In this document: positions 1-6,337 of the stretch, piece by piece
Layout: each line of letters opens with the position of its first letter
Numbering within the stretch: position 1 is the first letter of the stretch
Source: Treponema sp.
GTDB taxonomy: Bacteria; Spirochaetota; Spirochaetia; Treponematales; Treponemataceae
Length of the DNA stretch: 64,000 nt
Assembly (NCBI GenBank): GCA_024402665.1
Contig: JAKSTI010000002.1
Coordinates: 1 to 64,000, forward strand
Reading direction: 5' to 3'
Made by a program: the position numbers and the translations under genes
Notes under the pieces: model-generated
Database searches by the model: none
The model's input: only the letters and a program-made list of their open reading frames with translations
Told to the model about the DNA's origin: nothing

Positions 1-2
1 CA

Positions 3-638
3 TTAAAAGACTTTGCTCCAATTAAACAGGCTTTATTGGATGAAAAAACACGAGAACGAAAACACAACACTTATACTTTTGCAATTCAGAGCGCTTATTC
101 ATACACAGATGATTTTGAAGAGATGAAAGTTTCAAAATCTTTATTATCACCATTTTATATTCGTAAAGATCAATATAACGGAAAGAAAAACGAAACTGAA
201 TTTATTTATTTTGTTGAAAAACTGCCAAATGTTGACTGGTGGTATAAAAACGGAGATAAAGGTCAGAATAATTTTGGTTTCCAATACATTGATGCAGAAA
301 CTGGCAAGGAATGTCTTTTCTATCCAGACTGGATTATTCGTTACAAGGATGGAACTATAGGGATTTACGATACAAAAGCTGGAACAACTGCCATTGAAGC
401 AAAAGACAGAGCCGAAAGTTTATACAGAAAACTTATTGAGCTTAACACAAATCTTGAAGAATTAAAGAAAAATCCTTCTCCAAGACAAGGAAGCCTTTTT
501 AATGGAGAATATCCAAAAATTGAAAAATTTGTTGGTGGAATTGTAATTAATCGAAATGGAACCTGGTTCTGTAATAGTTCAGAAAAATATGAATATCAAA
601 CTGACACTTTAAGTTCTGACTGGAAACCATTTATTTAA
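3..638 (+). CDS. C-terminal part of a type III restriction / DEAD-box helicase-like protein (5' truncated by window edge)
   Basis: The frame is open from the left edge, so the true start lies outside the window; a TTG at 36 is internal. The visible ~211 residues carry 'FYPDWIIR' followed about 13 residues later by 'IYDTKAG', the PD...DTK pattern of a PD-(D/E)XK nuclease fold. An upstream 'NETEFIYFVEKL' supplies the usual acidic helix residue. Family knowledge: this arrangement ends Res subunits of type III restriction enzymes and related helicase-nucleases. Role in restriction is inferred from this domain alone, since the helicase part is not visible. No methyltransferase gene follows on the right. 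The gene marks the left part of a defence/toxin-antitoxin-rich island. Confidence 0.7.
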   Translation, partial: LKDFAPIKQALLDEKTRERKHNTYTFAIQSAYSYTDDFEEMKVSKSLLSPFYIRKDQYNGKKNETEFIYFVEKLPNVDWWYKNGDKGQNNFGFQYIDAETGKECLFYPDWIIRYKDGTIGIYDTKAGTTAIEAKDRAESLYRKLIELNTNLEELKKNPSPRQGSLFNGEYPKIEKFVGGIVINRNGTWFCNSSEKYEYQTDTLSSDWKPFI

Positions 639-660
639 TTTTCTCTGCTTCTTCCTCCTC

Positions 661-951
661 TCACCAGTCAAAGTCTTCAGGATGACGAATAAGAGGTTCA
701 ATTGTTCTTTGAATATTAAAAACTTCATCAATGGCTTCATCTGTCAACCAGTCGCTGGCTTTTTGGCGCCATTCTTCCATTTCTTCCTTAAAAATTTGGC
801 CTTTTGTTTTTTGTTGCTCAGCTTCTTTTCCGGGATTTATTTTGGCAACTGGCTTTCCGTGTCGTGTTATCTGAATCGTCTCGCCATTTTCTGCAAGATG
901 AATGAAATATGAAAATCTTTTTTTTAAATCAGAAACTGGAACTGTTATCAT
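661..951 (-). CDS. Orphan Phd/YefM-family antitoxin
   Basis: A 96-residue protein starting 'MITVPVSDLKKRFSYFI' with 'ITRHGKPVAKI', the standard N-terminal DNA-binding/dimerisation fold of Phd/YefM antitoxins. These bind their own promoter and neutralise a partner toxin through the C-terminus, which here is charged (about residues 45-96). The gene points left, and the next gene on that side is the convergent nuclease-like gene, so no PIN, Doc or RelE toxin follows. It is therefore an orphan antitoxin, perhaps left after toxin loss, or an anti-addiction gene neutralising a toxin elsewhere. Family call is secure; the orphan role is inference. Confidence 0.85.
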   Translation of the reverse strand: MITVPVSDLKKRFSYFIHLAENGETIQITRHGKPVAKINPGKEAEQQKTKGQIFKEEMEEWRQKASDWLTDEAIDEVFNIQRTIEPLIRHPEDFDW

Positions 952-968
952 TTGAAGTCTCCTGGTTT

Positions 969-1078
969 TCCCCCGTTAGCGATTGGAGCCCCTTGCCGAC
1001 CGCAGCGCAGCGAGGACGGTGAGCGGTAGCGAAGGGCGGAAGTAGCGACCCAGCCAATTTTTGGCTGGGGAACGGCCT
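969..1078. other. GC-rich structured intergenic element
   Basis: This stretch between the orphan antitoxin and the XRE gene is clearly richer in G+C than the AT-rich surroundings. It contains a perfect 9-bp hairpin CCCAGCCAA (1049-1057), TTT loop, TTGGCTGGG (1061-1069), an outer CCGTT/AACGG pair (972-976 and 1071-1075), and an internal ACCGC/GCGGT pair. It begins right after the XRE stop codon. Its GCGAGC-type vocabulary resembles the element at 9341-9480. It may be a mobile-element scar or a structured transcript end; no coding sequence is visible. Confidence 0.5.
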
Positions 1079-1079
1079 G

Positions 1080-1685
1080 TTATTTAAGAACTTTTTTCTG
1101 CCAGCTTTTTTTACCGCATTCAGGACATTTCATATATTTTGTAAGGCCCATATGTGGTGACCAGACAGTAGCTTTGTAACTTGGAACATATTTGTGACCG
1201 CACTTGTCGCACTGATAATAGCCGGTTTCTGTTTCAATTTTCCAGCAAAAAGGGGCAACTAATAAAGCAATAACAAAACTAACTCCAAGAATAACTCCTC
1301 GAAGCCAGATTTCGCTTACCAAATAAGAACTTACAAGTGCACCTGCAATAATTACAAAAACCTGCAATACAATAAGAACATATTCTGTATGAATAAGCAT
1401 TTTGTTACTGCGTTCATTTAATGCAGCCAGTTCAATAAGATTTTTTTCCATGATTTCTGTGTTGTTTTCCATAGGTATTTTTTCTCCTGTTAATAATTCG
1501 TTTACGGAGATTTCCAGGATTTTACATAGATCCAGCATAAGTCCTGCATCTGGCAGACAGATTCCTCTTTCCCATTTTGAAATTGCTCTGTCTGTAATGC
1601 CTAACTTTTCAGAAAGTTCACTCTGTGTAAGATTGTGCACTTTTCTCTGTTCACCAATGAATTTTCCAATTTTAATCTGATCCAT
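1080..1685 (-). CDS. Membrane-anchored XRE-family regulator with zinc ribbon
   Basis: The first ~66 residues form a Cro/C1-type helix-turn-helix ('LTQSELSEKLGITDRAISKW'). A linker leads to two hydrophobic segments at about residues 102-150, which should place the protein in the inner membrane. The cytosolic tail holds two CxxC knuckles ('CDKCGHKY' and 'CPECGKKS'), a zinc ribbon. The HTH-plus-two-helices plan is common in Firmicutes and spirochaete regulators of unknown signal. It stands alone, reading toward the orphan antitoxin. Targets are unknown; autoregulation or sensing of membrane state is inference. Confidence 0.75.
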   Translation of the reverse strand: MDQIKIGKFIGEQRKVHNLTQSELSEKLGITDRAISKWERGICLPDAGLMLDLCKILEISVNELLTGEKIPMENNTEIMEKNLIELAALNERSNKMLIHTEYVLIVLQVFVIIAGALVSSYLVSEIWLRGVILGVSFVIALLVAPFCWKIETETGYYQCDKCGHKYVPSYKATVWSPHMGLTKYMKCPECGKKSWQKKVLK

Positions 1686-1794
1686 ATCTAACTCCTTTGA
1701 TCTCTTGATGATTCAAACATAACGGAGAATACTTCTATTTTAAACAAACCGTTGGTTGAATTGCAAGAAAAACTGTATTTATGATTTTTACCCT

Positions 1795-1814
1795 TATATG
1801 TTGGCTAACATATA
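1795..1814. promoter_or_regulatory. Palindromic operator candidate of the phd-vapC pair
   Basis: Perfect 8-bp inverted repeats TATATGTT and AACATATA flank a 4-nt GGCT spacer, ending 5 nt before the -35 box of the promoter that serves the toxin-antitoxin pair. Type II antitoxins usually repress their own promoter through such sites, so this is a likely Phd binding site (inference). Confidence 0.55.
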
Positions 1815-1819
1815 TTTTG

Positions 1820-1848
1820 TTGACTATCTTTATTTTGATGACTATACT
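1820..1848 (+). promoter_or_regulatory. Sigma70-type promoter of phd-vapC
   Basis: TTGACT (1820-1825) and TATACT (1843-1848) are separated by 17 nt, a near-consensus housekeeping promoter. Transcription should begin about 1855, leaving a very short leader that carries the GGAGG at 1859-1863. Confidence 0.7.
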
Positions 1849-1868
1849 TAATTCATACGGAGGTGCTT

Positions 1869-2138
1869 ATGTGTACAACATCCATTTATGAAGCGCGAAA
1901 TAATTTTTCAAATCTGGTTGCACTGGCAGAAAGTGGAGAACCTGTTGAATTGACCCGCTATAACAAACCAGTGGCGGTAATTATTAGTTATGATGAGTAT
2001 GAACAAACTAAAAAACCATCTCTAATAGATCGGCTAAATGATTTGAAAAAGCAGTATGCAGATGTCTTAGATGATGAAGGTATTCCTTTGCCACCTAAAG
2101 CCTATCCAGATCCAAACAGAAAAATCTTTGAAGAATAA
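1869..2138 (+). CDS. Phd/YefM-family antitoxin (partner of the VapC at 2156)
   Basis: An 89-residue protein with the Phd/YefM fold: 'MCTTSIYEARNNFSNLV' followed by 'LTRYNKPVAVIISYDEYE'. I chose the ATG at 1869 because GGAGG at 1859-1863 lies 5 nt before it; an upstream in-frame GTG at 1863 overlaps that ribosome site. The C-terminal ~40 residues are charged and probably wrap the toxin. A strong promoter and a palindrome lie just upstream. The toxin gene begins 17 nt after the stop codon, so the pair is one operon. Confidence 0.88.
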   Translation: MCTTSIYEARNNFSNLVALAESGEPVELTRYNKPVAVIISYDEYEQTKKPSLIDRLNDLKKQYADVLDDEGIPLPPKAYPDPNRKIFEE

Positions 2139-2155
2139 ACGGGAGGAATTAATTT

Positions 2156-2584
2156 ATGAACAAAGTATATTTATTGGATACAAACATTGTTTCGGAATTC
2201 TCAAAAGAAAATCCAAATCCAAATGTAATCGCTTTCTACAAAGCAAGAAAAAATCTTTGCGCCATTTCTTCTATAACCTGGCAGGAATTAGTTTATGGGG
2301 TTTCTCGCCTTCCAGAAGGAAAACGAAAAGATTATATTTCAAACTGTCTTAAATTATATAAAGATGATTTACCTATAATCCCATACGACACTTTCTCTGC
2401 AGAAATTTGCGGGAACTTTACCGGCACTTTTGAAAAAAAAGGTCATCCTCTTCCTTATTCTGACTCACAGATTGCTGCAACTGCTATTTCAAACGGAATG
2501 GTTTTAGTAACTCACAACACTGCAGATTTTGCACCAATTGCAGAAACCAACTATCTTAAAATGGAAGACTGGTTCGAAGCCTAA
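2156..2584 (+). CDS. VapC-type PIN-domain toxin
   Basis: A 142-residue PIN-domain ribonuclease. The acidic metal-binding residues are visible at D8 ('LLDTNIV'), E44 ('TWQELVYG'), D103 ('YSDSQIAATA') and D124. VapC enzymes cut specific RNAs, often initiator tRNA, when freed from antitoxin; the target here is unknown. A GGGAGG sits about 10 nt before the ATG. The gene is co-transcribed with the Phd antitoxin upstream, and its last 4 nt overlap the convergent methyltransferase gene. All catalytic residues are present, so it should be active. Confidence 0.9.
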   Translation: MNKVYLLDTNIVSEFSKENPNPNVIAFYKARKNLCAISSITWQELVYGVSRLPEGKRKDYISNCLKLYKDDLPIIPYDTFSAEICGNFTGTFEKKGHPLPYSDSQIAATAISNGMVLVTHNTADFAPIAETNYLKMEDWFEA

Positions 2585-2934
2585 ATAGAAACAACCTTTC
2601 CATTTACGACTTTTACACCTTCGGCTTTAAGCATTTTTTCCTGAATCTCTGGACCACCCATACCAAAGTTCGCTCCCATTTTACCAGTGGAGTTCACTAC
2701 ACGGTGGCAGGGAACTGGCGCAAATCCCTTCCATTCAGGACCTGGAGCTTCTGTTTTGTAACCAACTTCCCGTGCCAGCTGCCAAAATGGAACAGGATTT
2801 TTGTGCATCACATTTCCAACAACACGGGCAAGATGCTTATCTCCTGCTTTTTCTGCTACCTGGCCGTAAGTCAAAACCTGACCGCAAGGAATATTTCGTA
2901 CAATGTCATAGATTTTCAGTTCAAGCTTAGTCAT
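2581..2934 (-). CDS. MGMT-family methylated-DNA--protein-cysteine methyltransferase
   Basis: A 117-residue Ogt/MGMT C-terminal domain with the alkyl-acceptor motif 'VPCHRVV' (Cys76) and the helical start 'LTYGQVAEKAG' for DNA binding. It should remove O6-alkyl groups from guanine onto Cys76 in a suicide reaction. Because the Cys is present, it is not an alkyltransferase-like (ATL) protein, which has Trp there. Between 'NPVPF' and 'VPCHRVV' there is an unusual insertion of about 25 residues. I use the ATG at 2934, which has AAGGA upstream; a further Met at 2964 lacks one. The usual N-terminal Ada/Ogt domain is absent. Confidence 0.82.
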   Translation of the reverse strand: MTKLELKIYDIVRNIPCGQVLTYGQVAEKAGDKHLARVVGNVMHKNPVPFWQLAREVGYKTEAPGPEWKGFAPVPCHRVVNSTGKMGANFGMGGPEIQEKMLKAEGVKVVNGKVVSI

Positions 2935-3153
2935 AGTTTGATTCCTTACTGTTAAATTTAACATAAACTGAAAAATTGATTAAGGTCTTTTTTGCGTAGA
3001 GTTTGTGGTAGAATTTTGCAAAATACAGACTATAATTACCATATATTCTACTTAAAACTCTACGATGGTAAACGCTCTGTCGGGTGACGGCAGTATAATT
3101 TTGGCACATACTGAATCTGCAAGCTTGTAAAAAATATTTGTCGAGGTGATTTT

Positions 3154-4452
3154 ATGAACGCAGAAAAAACTGGAAATTTAATTTACGAAATCAGAACTAG
3201 AAAAAATCTTACACAAAAGGAACTGGCAGAACTTATTAATGTAAGCGACAAAGCCGTTAGCAAATGGGAACGAGGCGAAGGTTGCCCTGATGTTTCTATT
3301 ATGCCAAATCTTGCAGCAGCCCTTGGAATTGAAGTTGAAACTTTAATGAACGGAGAAATTCCTTTAACTCAGGATGTTTCCGGCAAGCAGATTAAAGAAT
3401 ACAACTTTCGCCAACCGGACCGTTACCCTAGAAATATGCAGCGGGATATCTGGATGCTTGGTAATCCAATCTGTCAGAAAATTAACAATGAATTTACACT
3501 GATGATTGGGGAACGTTTTGAATCAAATGTTTATGCCGTTGACCAGATGGTAAACATTGAGTTTTTGCGTTCCATTCCACAAAAATGCCTTTTCTACGAT
3601 TTTAATTATGGGGAAGGTGGTTTCTGTGTAGAAATTGACGGTGAACTTGGTAAAGCAATTTTGAAGCAGGATTCTTGTAAATACGAGTCTATAAATCAGT
3701 ATGATCTGGAAGTATTTAAGAAGTTTCATTTAGTAAGTATTGCCGAAAGTCTTGCTGATGAAATATGTCGCCGCACAGAAAATGCAATTCCAGCAGATTT
3801 ATTTATGGTAGAAAATGTAAAAGCTTACGGAAATTCCACAACTGCCCTGCAAGAAGATAATGTTATGATGCTGGAATTGAGCATTTCCTGCAAAGTTGGA
3901 AACACTCAGGGATTCATTAATTTACAGTTCAGCGAAAAAATGCTGGAAAAGATGATGGAGGCAAACTTTTTTAATGAATCGGCTTCTAACCGTGTAAAAT
4001 TTCAGGAGCTTAGCAGCATAAAACAAAAGCAGTTGCCAGATAATATTTTTGTAGAGTTTGGCCGCTATAATCCAGATAGTGTTGAATTGGAACGGGGCAA
4101 AATCCTTATTCTGGATAAAAAAGAAATTGAAGGTCTGAATGTAGTTTTTGAAAACAAGGTAATTCATACTGGAAAAGCAATGTCTATTGATGATCTTTGG
4201 GGCGTTCAGATTGCAGAATCAGTTCAGTTGAATGATATTGTTTATGATGAAGAAGATTATCTTTCTGTCCAGCTTGGAAGTGCCGCTTTGTCTAAAGAAG
4301 AAATTGCGGCTTTGCATCAGGGAACTTTTGTTGTGCTGAAACAGCGCGCCGGAGAATTGTGTAAAATTATTCGCAGCGGAAAAGTAATTGGCACTGGTGA
4401 AATCTGTATTTTCGATGATAGATTTGCGATTCGGATTGTAGAGTGCAGATAA
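3154..4452 (+). CDS. XRE helix-turn-helix fused to FliM-like and FliN/SpoA-like domains
   Basis: A 432-residue protein of unusual design. Residues 1-68 are a Cro/C1 helix-turn-helix ('LTQKELAELINVSDKAVSKW'). From about 81 the sequence reads like a flagellar switch protein FliM: 'YNFRQPDRYPRN' matches the start of the FliM middle domain, 'VYAVDQMVNIEFLRSIP' matches its first strands, and 'SISCKVGNTQGFINLQFS' (about 243-260) matches the CheC-like fold. A SpoA-type domain follows at about 295-357. A second SpoA domain at 383-431 ends 'GKVIGTGEICIFDDRFAIRI', typical of FliN. The FliM N-terminal CheY-binding peptide is replaced by the HTH. GAGGTG precedes the ATG. No flagellar gene is nearby. Function is unknown; a DNA-binding protein that assembles through switch-type domains is inference. 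Confidence 0.75.
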   Translation: MNAEKTGNLIYEIRTRKNLTQKELAELINVSDKAVSKWERGEGCPDVSIMPNLAAALGIEVETLMNGEIPLTQDVSGKQIKEYNFRQPDRYPRNMQRDIWMLGNPICQKINNEFTLMIGERFESNVYAVDQMVNIEFLRSIPQKCLFYDFNYGEGGFCVEIDGELGKAILKQDSCKYESINQYDLEVFKKFHLVSIAESLADEICRRTENAIPADLFMVENVKAYGNSTTALQEDNVMMLELSISCKVGNTQGFINLQFSEKMLEKMMEANFFNESASNRVKFQELSSIKQKQLPDNIFVEFGRYNPDSVELERGKILILDKKEIEGLNVVFENKVIHTGKAMSIDDLWGVQIAESVQLNDIVYDEEDYLSVQLGSAALSKEEIAALHQGTFVVLKQRAGELCKIIRSGKVIGTGEICIFDDRFAIRIVECR

Positions 4453-4467
4453 GCATTGTTATCAGCG

Positions 4468-4776
4468 TTAAGAGGCACTGTAATATCTGACATAATCAAT
4501 CTGATAGTCGTGTTTTGCAGTGTCTGACCAGTCAACAGAATTTTTTCCTTTTAAACATAATTCTTTGAATTTATATGATTTTTCATTAAAGTTTCATCTT
4601 CATCTGCTGTGTATAAGAACAATGCAAATGAAACGCCCTGAACTTTTGGCATCTTGAATCTTATTTCATAGTATCCTGCATCACAGTATTTAGGATTTTT
4701 AATACGTACAGAATCAGGCCAGAACCAAAGATTTATTCCCCAAAGTTCCGTCCAATTCTGATGATAAATACCATTT
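4468..4776 (-). pseudogene. Remnant of a carbohydrate-active (GH16-like) protein, frameshifted and truncated
   Basis: This 324-bp gap holds about 100 decayed codons on the minus strand. One frame reads 'GIYHQNWTELWGINLWFWPD' and on to 'GYYEIRFKMP' and 'FALFLYTADEDE'. After a single-base shift near 4580-4600 another frame reads 'SYKFKELCLKGKNSVDWSD' and ends 'HDYQIDYVRYYSAS' and a stop at 4468-4470. The closing 'QIDYVRYY' resembles the last strand of GH16 beta-glucanases, but no ExDxxE catalytic motif remains, so the family is uncertain. The N-terminal side is cut exactly where the vapC gene at 4777 ends, suggesting that the toxin-antitoxin pair landed in the gene. Confidence 0.55.
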
Positions 4777-5163
4777 TTACATCATTTCTAACTGTAGTCC
4801 TTCTACCATTTTAAAATCAGAATCTGCAGTTATTAAGGTCAATTTTCCAGCTATTGCCGTGGCTGCAATCCAAATATCATTTTCTGGAATCGGGGTTCCA
4901 TTACGTTTTAATTGAGCTTTTACTTTTCCATATTGCAGACTAACTTCTTCATCTGGAACCAGAATATTCATTTGCTGACAAAATGAATAATAACCAGCTG
5001 CATTGTCATCCCTCTTTTTTGAAAGCTCTGCTCCGTACATTAATTCACCCACAGAAATAGAAGAAACAAATAGTTTTTCCATATCATCAAACAAAGGAAA
5101 TAATTCAGTCTGACCTTTCAAGACACGGATGATTACATTTGTATCAATAAGTTTACCATTCAT
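4777..5163 (-). CDS. VapC-type PIN-domain toxin
   Basis: A 128-residue PIN ribonuclease with D7 ('LIDTNVI'), E40 ('SVGELMYG'), D96 ('ENDIWIAATA') and D114/D116 ('TADSDF') in the expected places, so the active site looks complete. It follows its antitoxin with an 11-nt overlap, which couples translation. Its 3' end abuts the decayed carbohydrate-enzyme fragment. RNA target not predictable from sequence. Confidence 0.9.
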   Translation of the reverse strand: MNGKLIDTNVIIRVLKGQTELFPLFDDMEKLFVSSISVGELMYGAELSKKRDDNAAGYYSFCQQMNILVPDEEVSLQYGKVKAQLKRNGTPIPENDIWIAATAIAGKLTLITADSDFKMVEGLQLEMM

Positions 5164-5446
5164 TTACATCAACCTTTCTGCAATCTTTTAATGCCAGTTC
5201 CATTTCGTCAAAAGTTTCCTGATCCATTGTCCCAAAAAAATCTTTTATAGATTTTCGCTGATTCAATTCTGCCTGGGCTTTCAATTTTTCATATTCTTCT
5301 ATTGGAATGATGACTGCTTCCATCTCGTTATTTCGAATAATTCCAACCTTCTCCAGATTTTTATTTTTCAAAAAATTCATAAAGGTTGAAAACTGTCTTA
5401 CCAGTTGAGTAGATGAAACTATTTCTTTTCGTGCAAAATTTGTCAT
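5153..5446 (-). CDS. Phd/YefM-family antitoxin
   Basis: A 97-residue antitoxin with 'SSTQLVRQFSTFMNFL' and 'VGIIRNNEMEAVIIPIEEYE', a divergent Phd/YefM N-terminal fold, then a charged toxin-binding tail from about residue 58. The ATG has GAGG a few bases upstream. A TATAAT box occurs on this strand at 5470-5465, but no good -35 is seen. The AT-rich upstream region has repeated TATGTAT-like words that may be operator half-sites. It overlaps the toxin start by 11 nt. Confidence 0.85.
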   Translation of the reverse strand: MTNFARKEIVSSTQLVRQFSTFMNFLKNKNLEKVGIIRNNEMEAVIIPIEEYEKLKAQAELNQRKSIKDFFGTMDQETFDEMELALKDCRKVDVNEW

Positions 5447-5506
5447 ATAACCTCACGAGTACATATTATACTATGTATTATCTTATGTATATATAAAACA
5501 ATACAC

Positions 5507-5542
5507 CACAAAAAAACGGCAGCCTCCCGTGGGAAACTGCCG
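5507..5542 (-). terminator. Rho-independent terminator, hairpin-repeat copy 1
   Basis: On the minus strand the arms CGGCAG/CTGCCG (5517-5542) close an inner CCC/GGG pairing, followed by a T run (A run 5507-5516 on plus). It ends the vapC gene at 5562. It is one of four related hairpins in this island. Confidence 0.75.
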
Positions 5543-5561
5543 ATTCATCATCCGTCTTTTT

Positions 5562-5963
5562 TTACCACATCAACTGCAACCCATTTTCTTCATATTGCTG
5601 GAATTTTTCATCGGCACTTAGCAATACAAGATTGTTGCGGATTGCCTGCTGAATCAACATTCGGTCAAATGGATCACGATGATTTTCTTTTAATGGCACA
5701 GTTCCAATGCTTACATAATCATAAGGTTCAGGATTCAAAACTGTAAAATCATACTGTTCTGCAATGTGTGGAAGATGAAGAGGATTTATCCCTTTTAAAT
5801 CCAGTTTGTTGGCTTGATGTTTTATTGCCATCTCCCAAAAACTAATTGGACTTATAAATACTTCATTTTCAGTATCTTCAAGAATATCAAATACTTTTTT
5901 TGTAATTTTTTTTGGCTCAAGCAGGGACCAGATAAAAACATGAGTATCAATTAAATATTTCAT
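5562..5963 (-). CDS. VapC-type PIN-domain toxin ('DTHVFIW' subgroup)
   Basis: A 133-residue PIN protein beginning 'MKYLIDTHVFIWSLLEP', the signature of the PIN subgroup that pairs with Phd-type antitoxins. Acidic residues D6, E44 ('SFWEMAIK'), D97/D100 ('HRDPFDRML') and D118 are in place. Its gene starts 8 nt after the antitoxin stop codon and ends before a strong hairpin terminator, so the pair is a closed two-gene unit. Confidence 0.9.
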   Translation of the reverse strand: MKYLIDTHVFIWSLLEPKKITKKVFDILEDTENEVFISPISFWEMAIKHQANKLDLKGINPLHLPHIAEQYDFTVLNPEPYDYVSIGTVPLKENHRDPFDRMLIQQAIRNNLVLLSADEKFQQYEENGLQLMW

Positions 5964-5971
5964 TCTGCCCC

Positions 5972-6229
5972 CTACAGTAATAAATCATCCATATTGTCAA
6001 AAAGATTTTCTGGAGTAAACTCAAAAGTTTCATCTTCCCAATATGGACCTAAATGTGCATACATTCCAATAGGACGTTTTTTCTTCTTAGGCTTTTCTTC
6101 AATCTTTGTAATCTGAGCCACAGGCTTTTTTGAACGGCCATACAAAATCTGAACTTCATCACCCTGAAGAACTTTATCCAAAACTGCGGAAAACTGTGCT
6201 TTAAAATCACCAACTGTCATCTGAATCAT
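5972..6229 (-). CDS. Phd-like antitoxin, probably from a leaderless transcript
   Basis: An 85-residue protein: 'MIQMTVGDFKAQFSAVLDKV' and 'GRSKKPVAQI' give the Phd/YefM fold; a lysine-rich link (about 45-52) and an acidic, aromatic C-terminus follow. The ATG at 6229 has no ribosome site. It lies about 7 nt downstream of a TACAAT -10 box, so the mRNA may begin at the start codon. Met4 is an alternative start. The partner PIN toxin follows 8 nt later. Confidence 0.82.
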   Translation of the reverse strand: MIQMTVGDFKAQFSAVLDKVLQGDEVQILYGRSKKPVAQITKIEEKPKKKKRPIGMYAHLGPYWEDETFEFTPENLFDNMDDLLL

Positions 6230-6235
6230 AAAAAA

Positions 6236-6265
6236 ATTGTAGCTTTAAACTTGTCAAGTTGTCAA
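6236..6265 (-). promoter_or_regulatory. Promoter of the Phd-VapC pair, minus strand
   Basis: On the minus strand TTGACA (6265-6260) and TACAAT (6241-6236) are 18 nt apart. A second TTGACA follows at 6257-6252, making a direct repeat CTTGACAA that could also be an antitoxin site. The expected transcript start falls at or next to the ATG at 6229. Confidence 0.6.
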
Positions 6266-6284
6266 GATAATTCTAGATTTTTTC

Positions 6285-6312
6285 TTGACACCGTATGCAA
6301 TTTGCATTAAAT
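6285..6312 (+). promoter_or_regulatory. Promoter with embedded palindrome for the RHH-VapC pair
   Basis: Consensus TTGACA at 6285-6290 is followed after 16 nt by TTAAAT (6307-6312). Within the spacer is a perfect palindrome ATGCAA-T-TTGCAT (6295-6307), and a further half-site TTTGCAT at 6312-6318. A ribbon-helix-helix antitoxin bound there would block RNA polymerase, the usual autorepression plan (inference). Confidence 0.6.
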
Positions 6313-6337
6313 TTGCATATATTCAGGAGGAAAGACT

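Noticed and set aside
969-1078. Integron attC site
   Set aside because: The element is folded and near a gene end, but its outer triplets read GTT...AAC on both strands, the reverse of attC (AAC...GTT). No integrase is in the window, and genes lie in both orientations.
2581-2934. Alkyltransferase-like (ATL) protein
   Set aside because: ATL proteins have Trp in place of the acceptor Cys; here VPCHRVV is intact.
2927-3109. 60-codon minus-strand frame upstream of the XRE-FliM gene
   Set aside because: No ribosome site, no recognisable features, and it overlaps the likely promoter regions on both sides.
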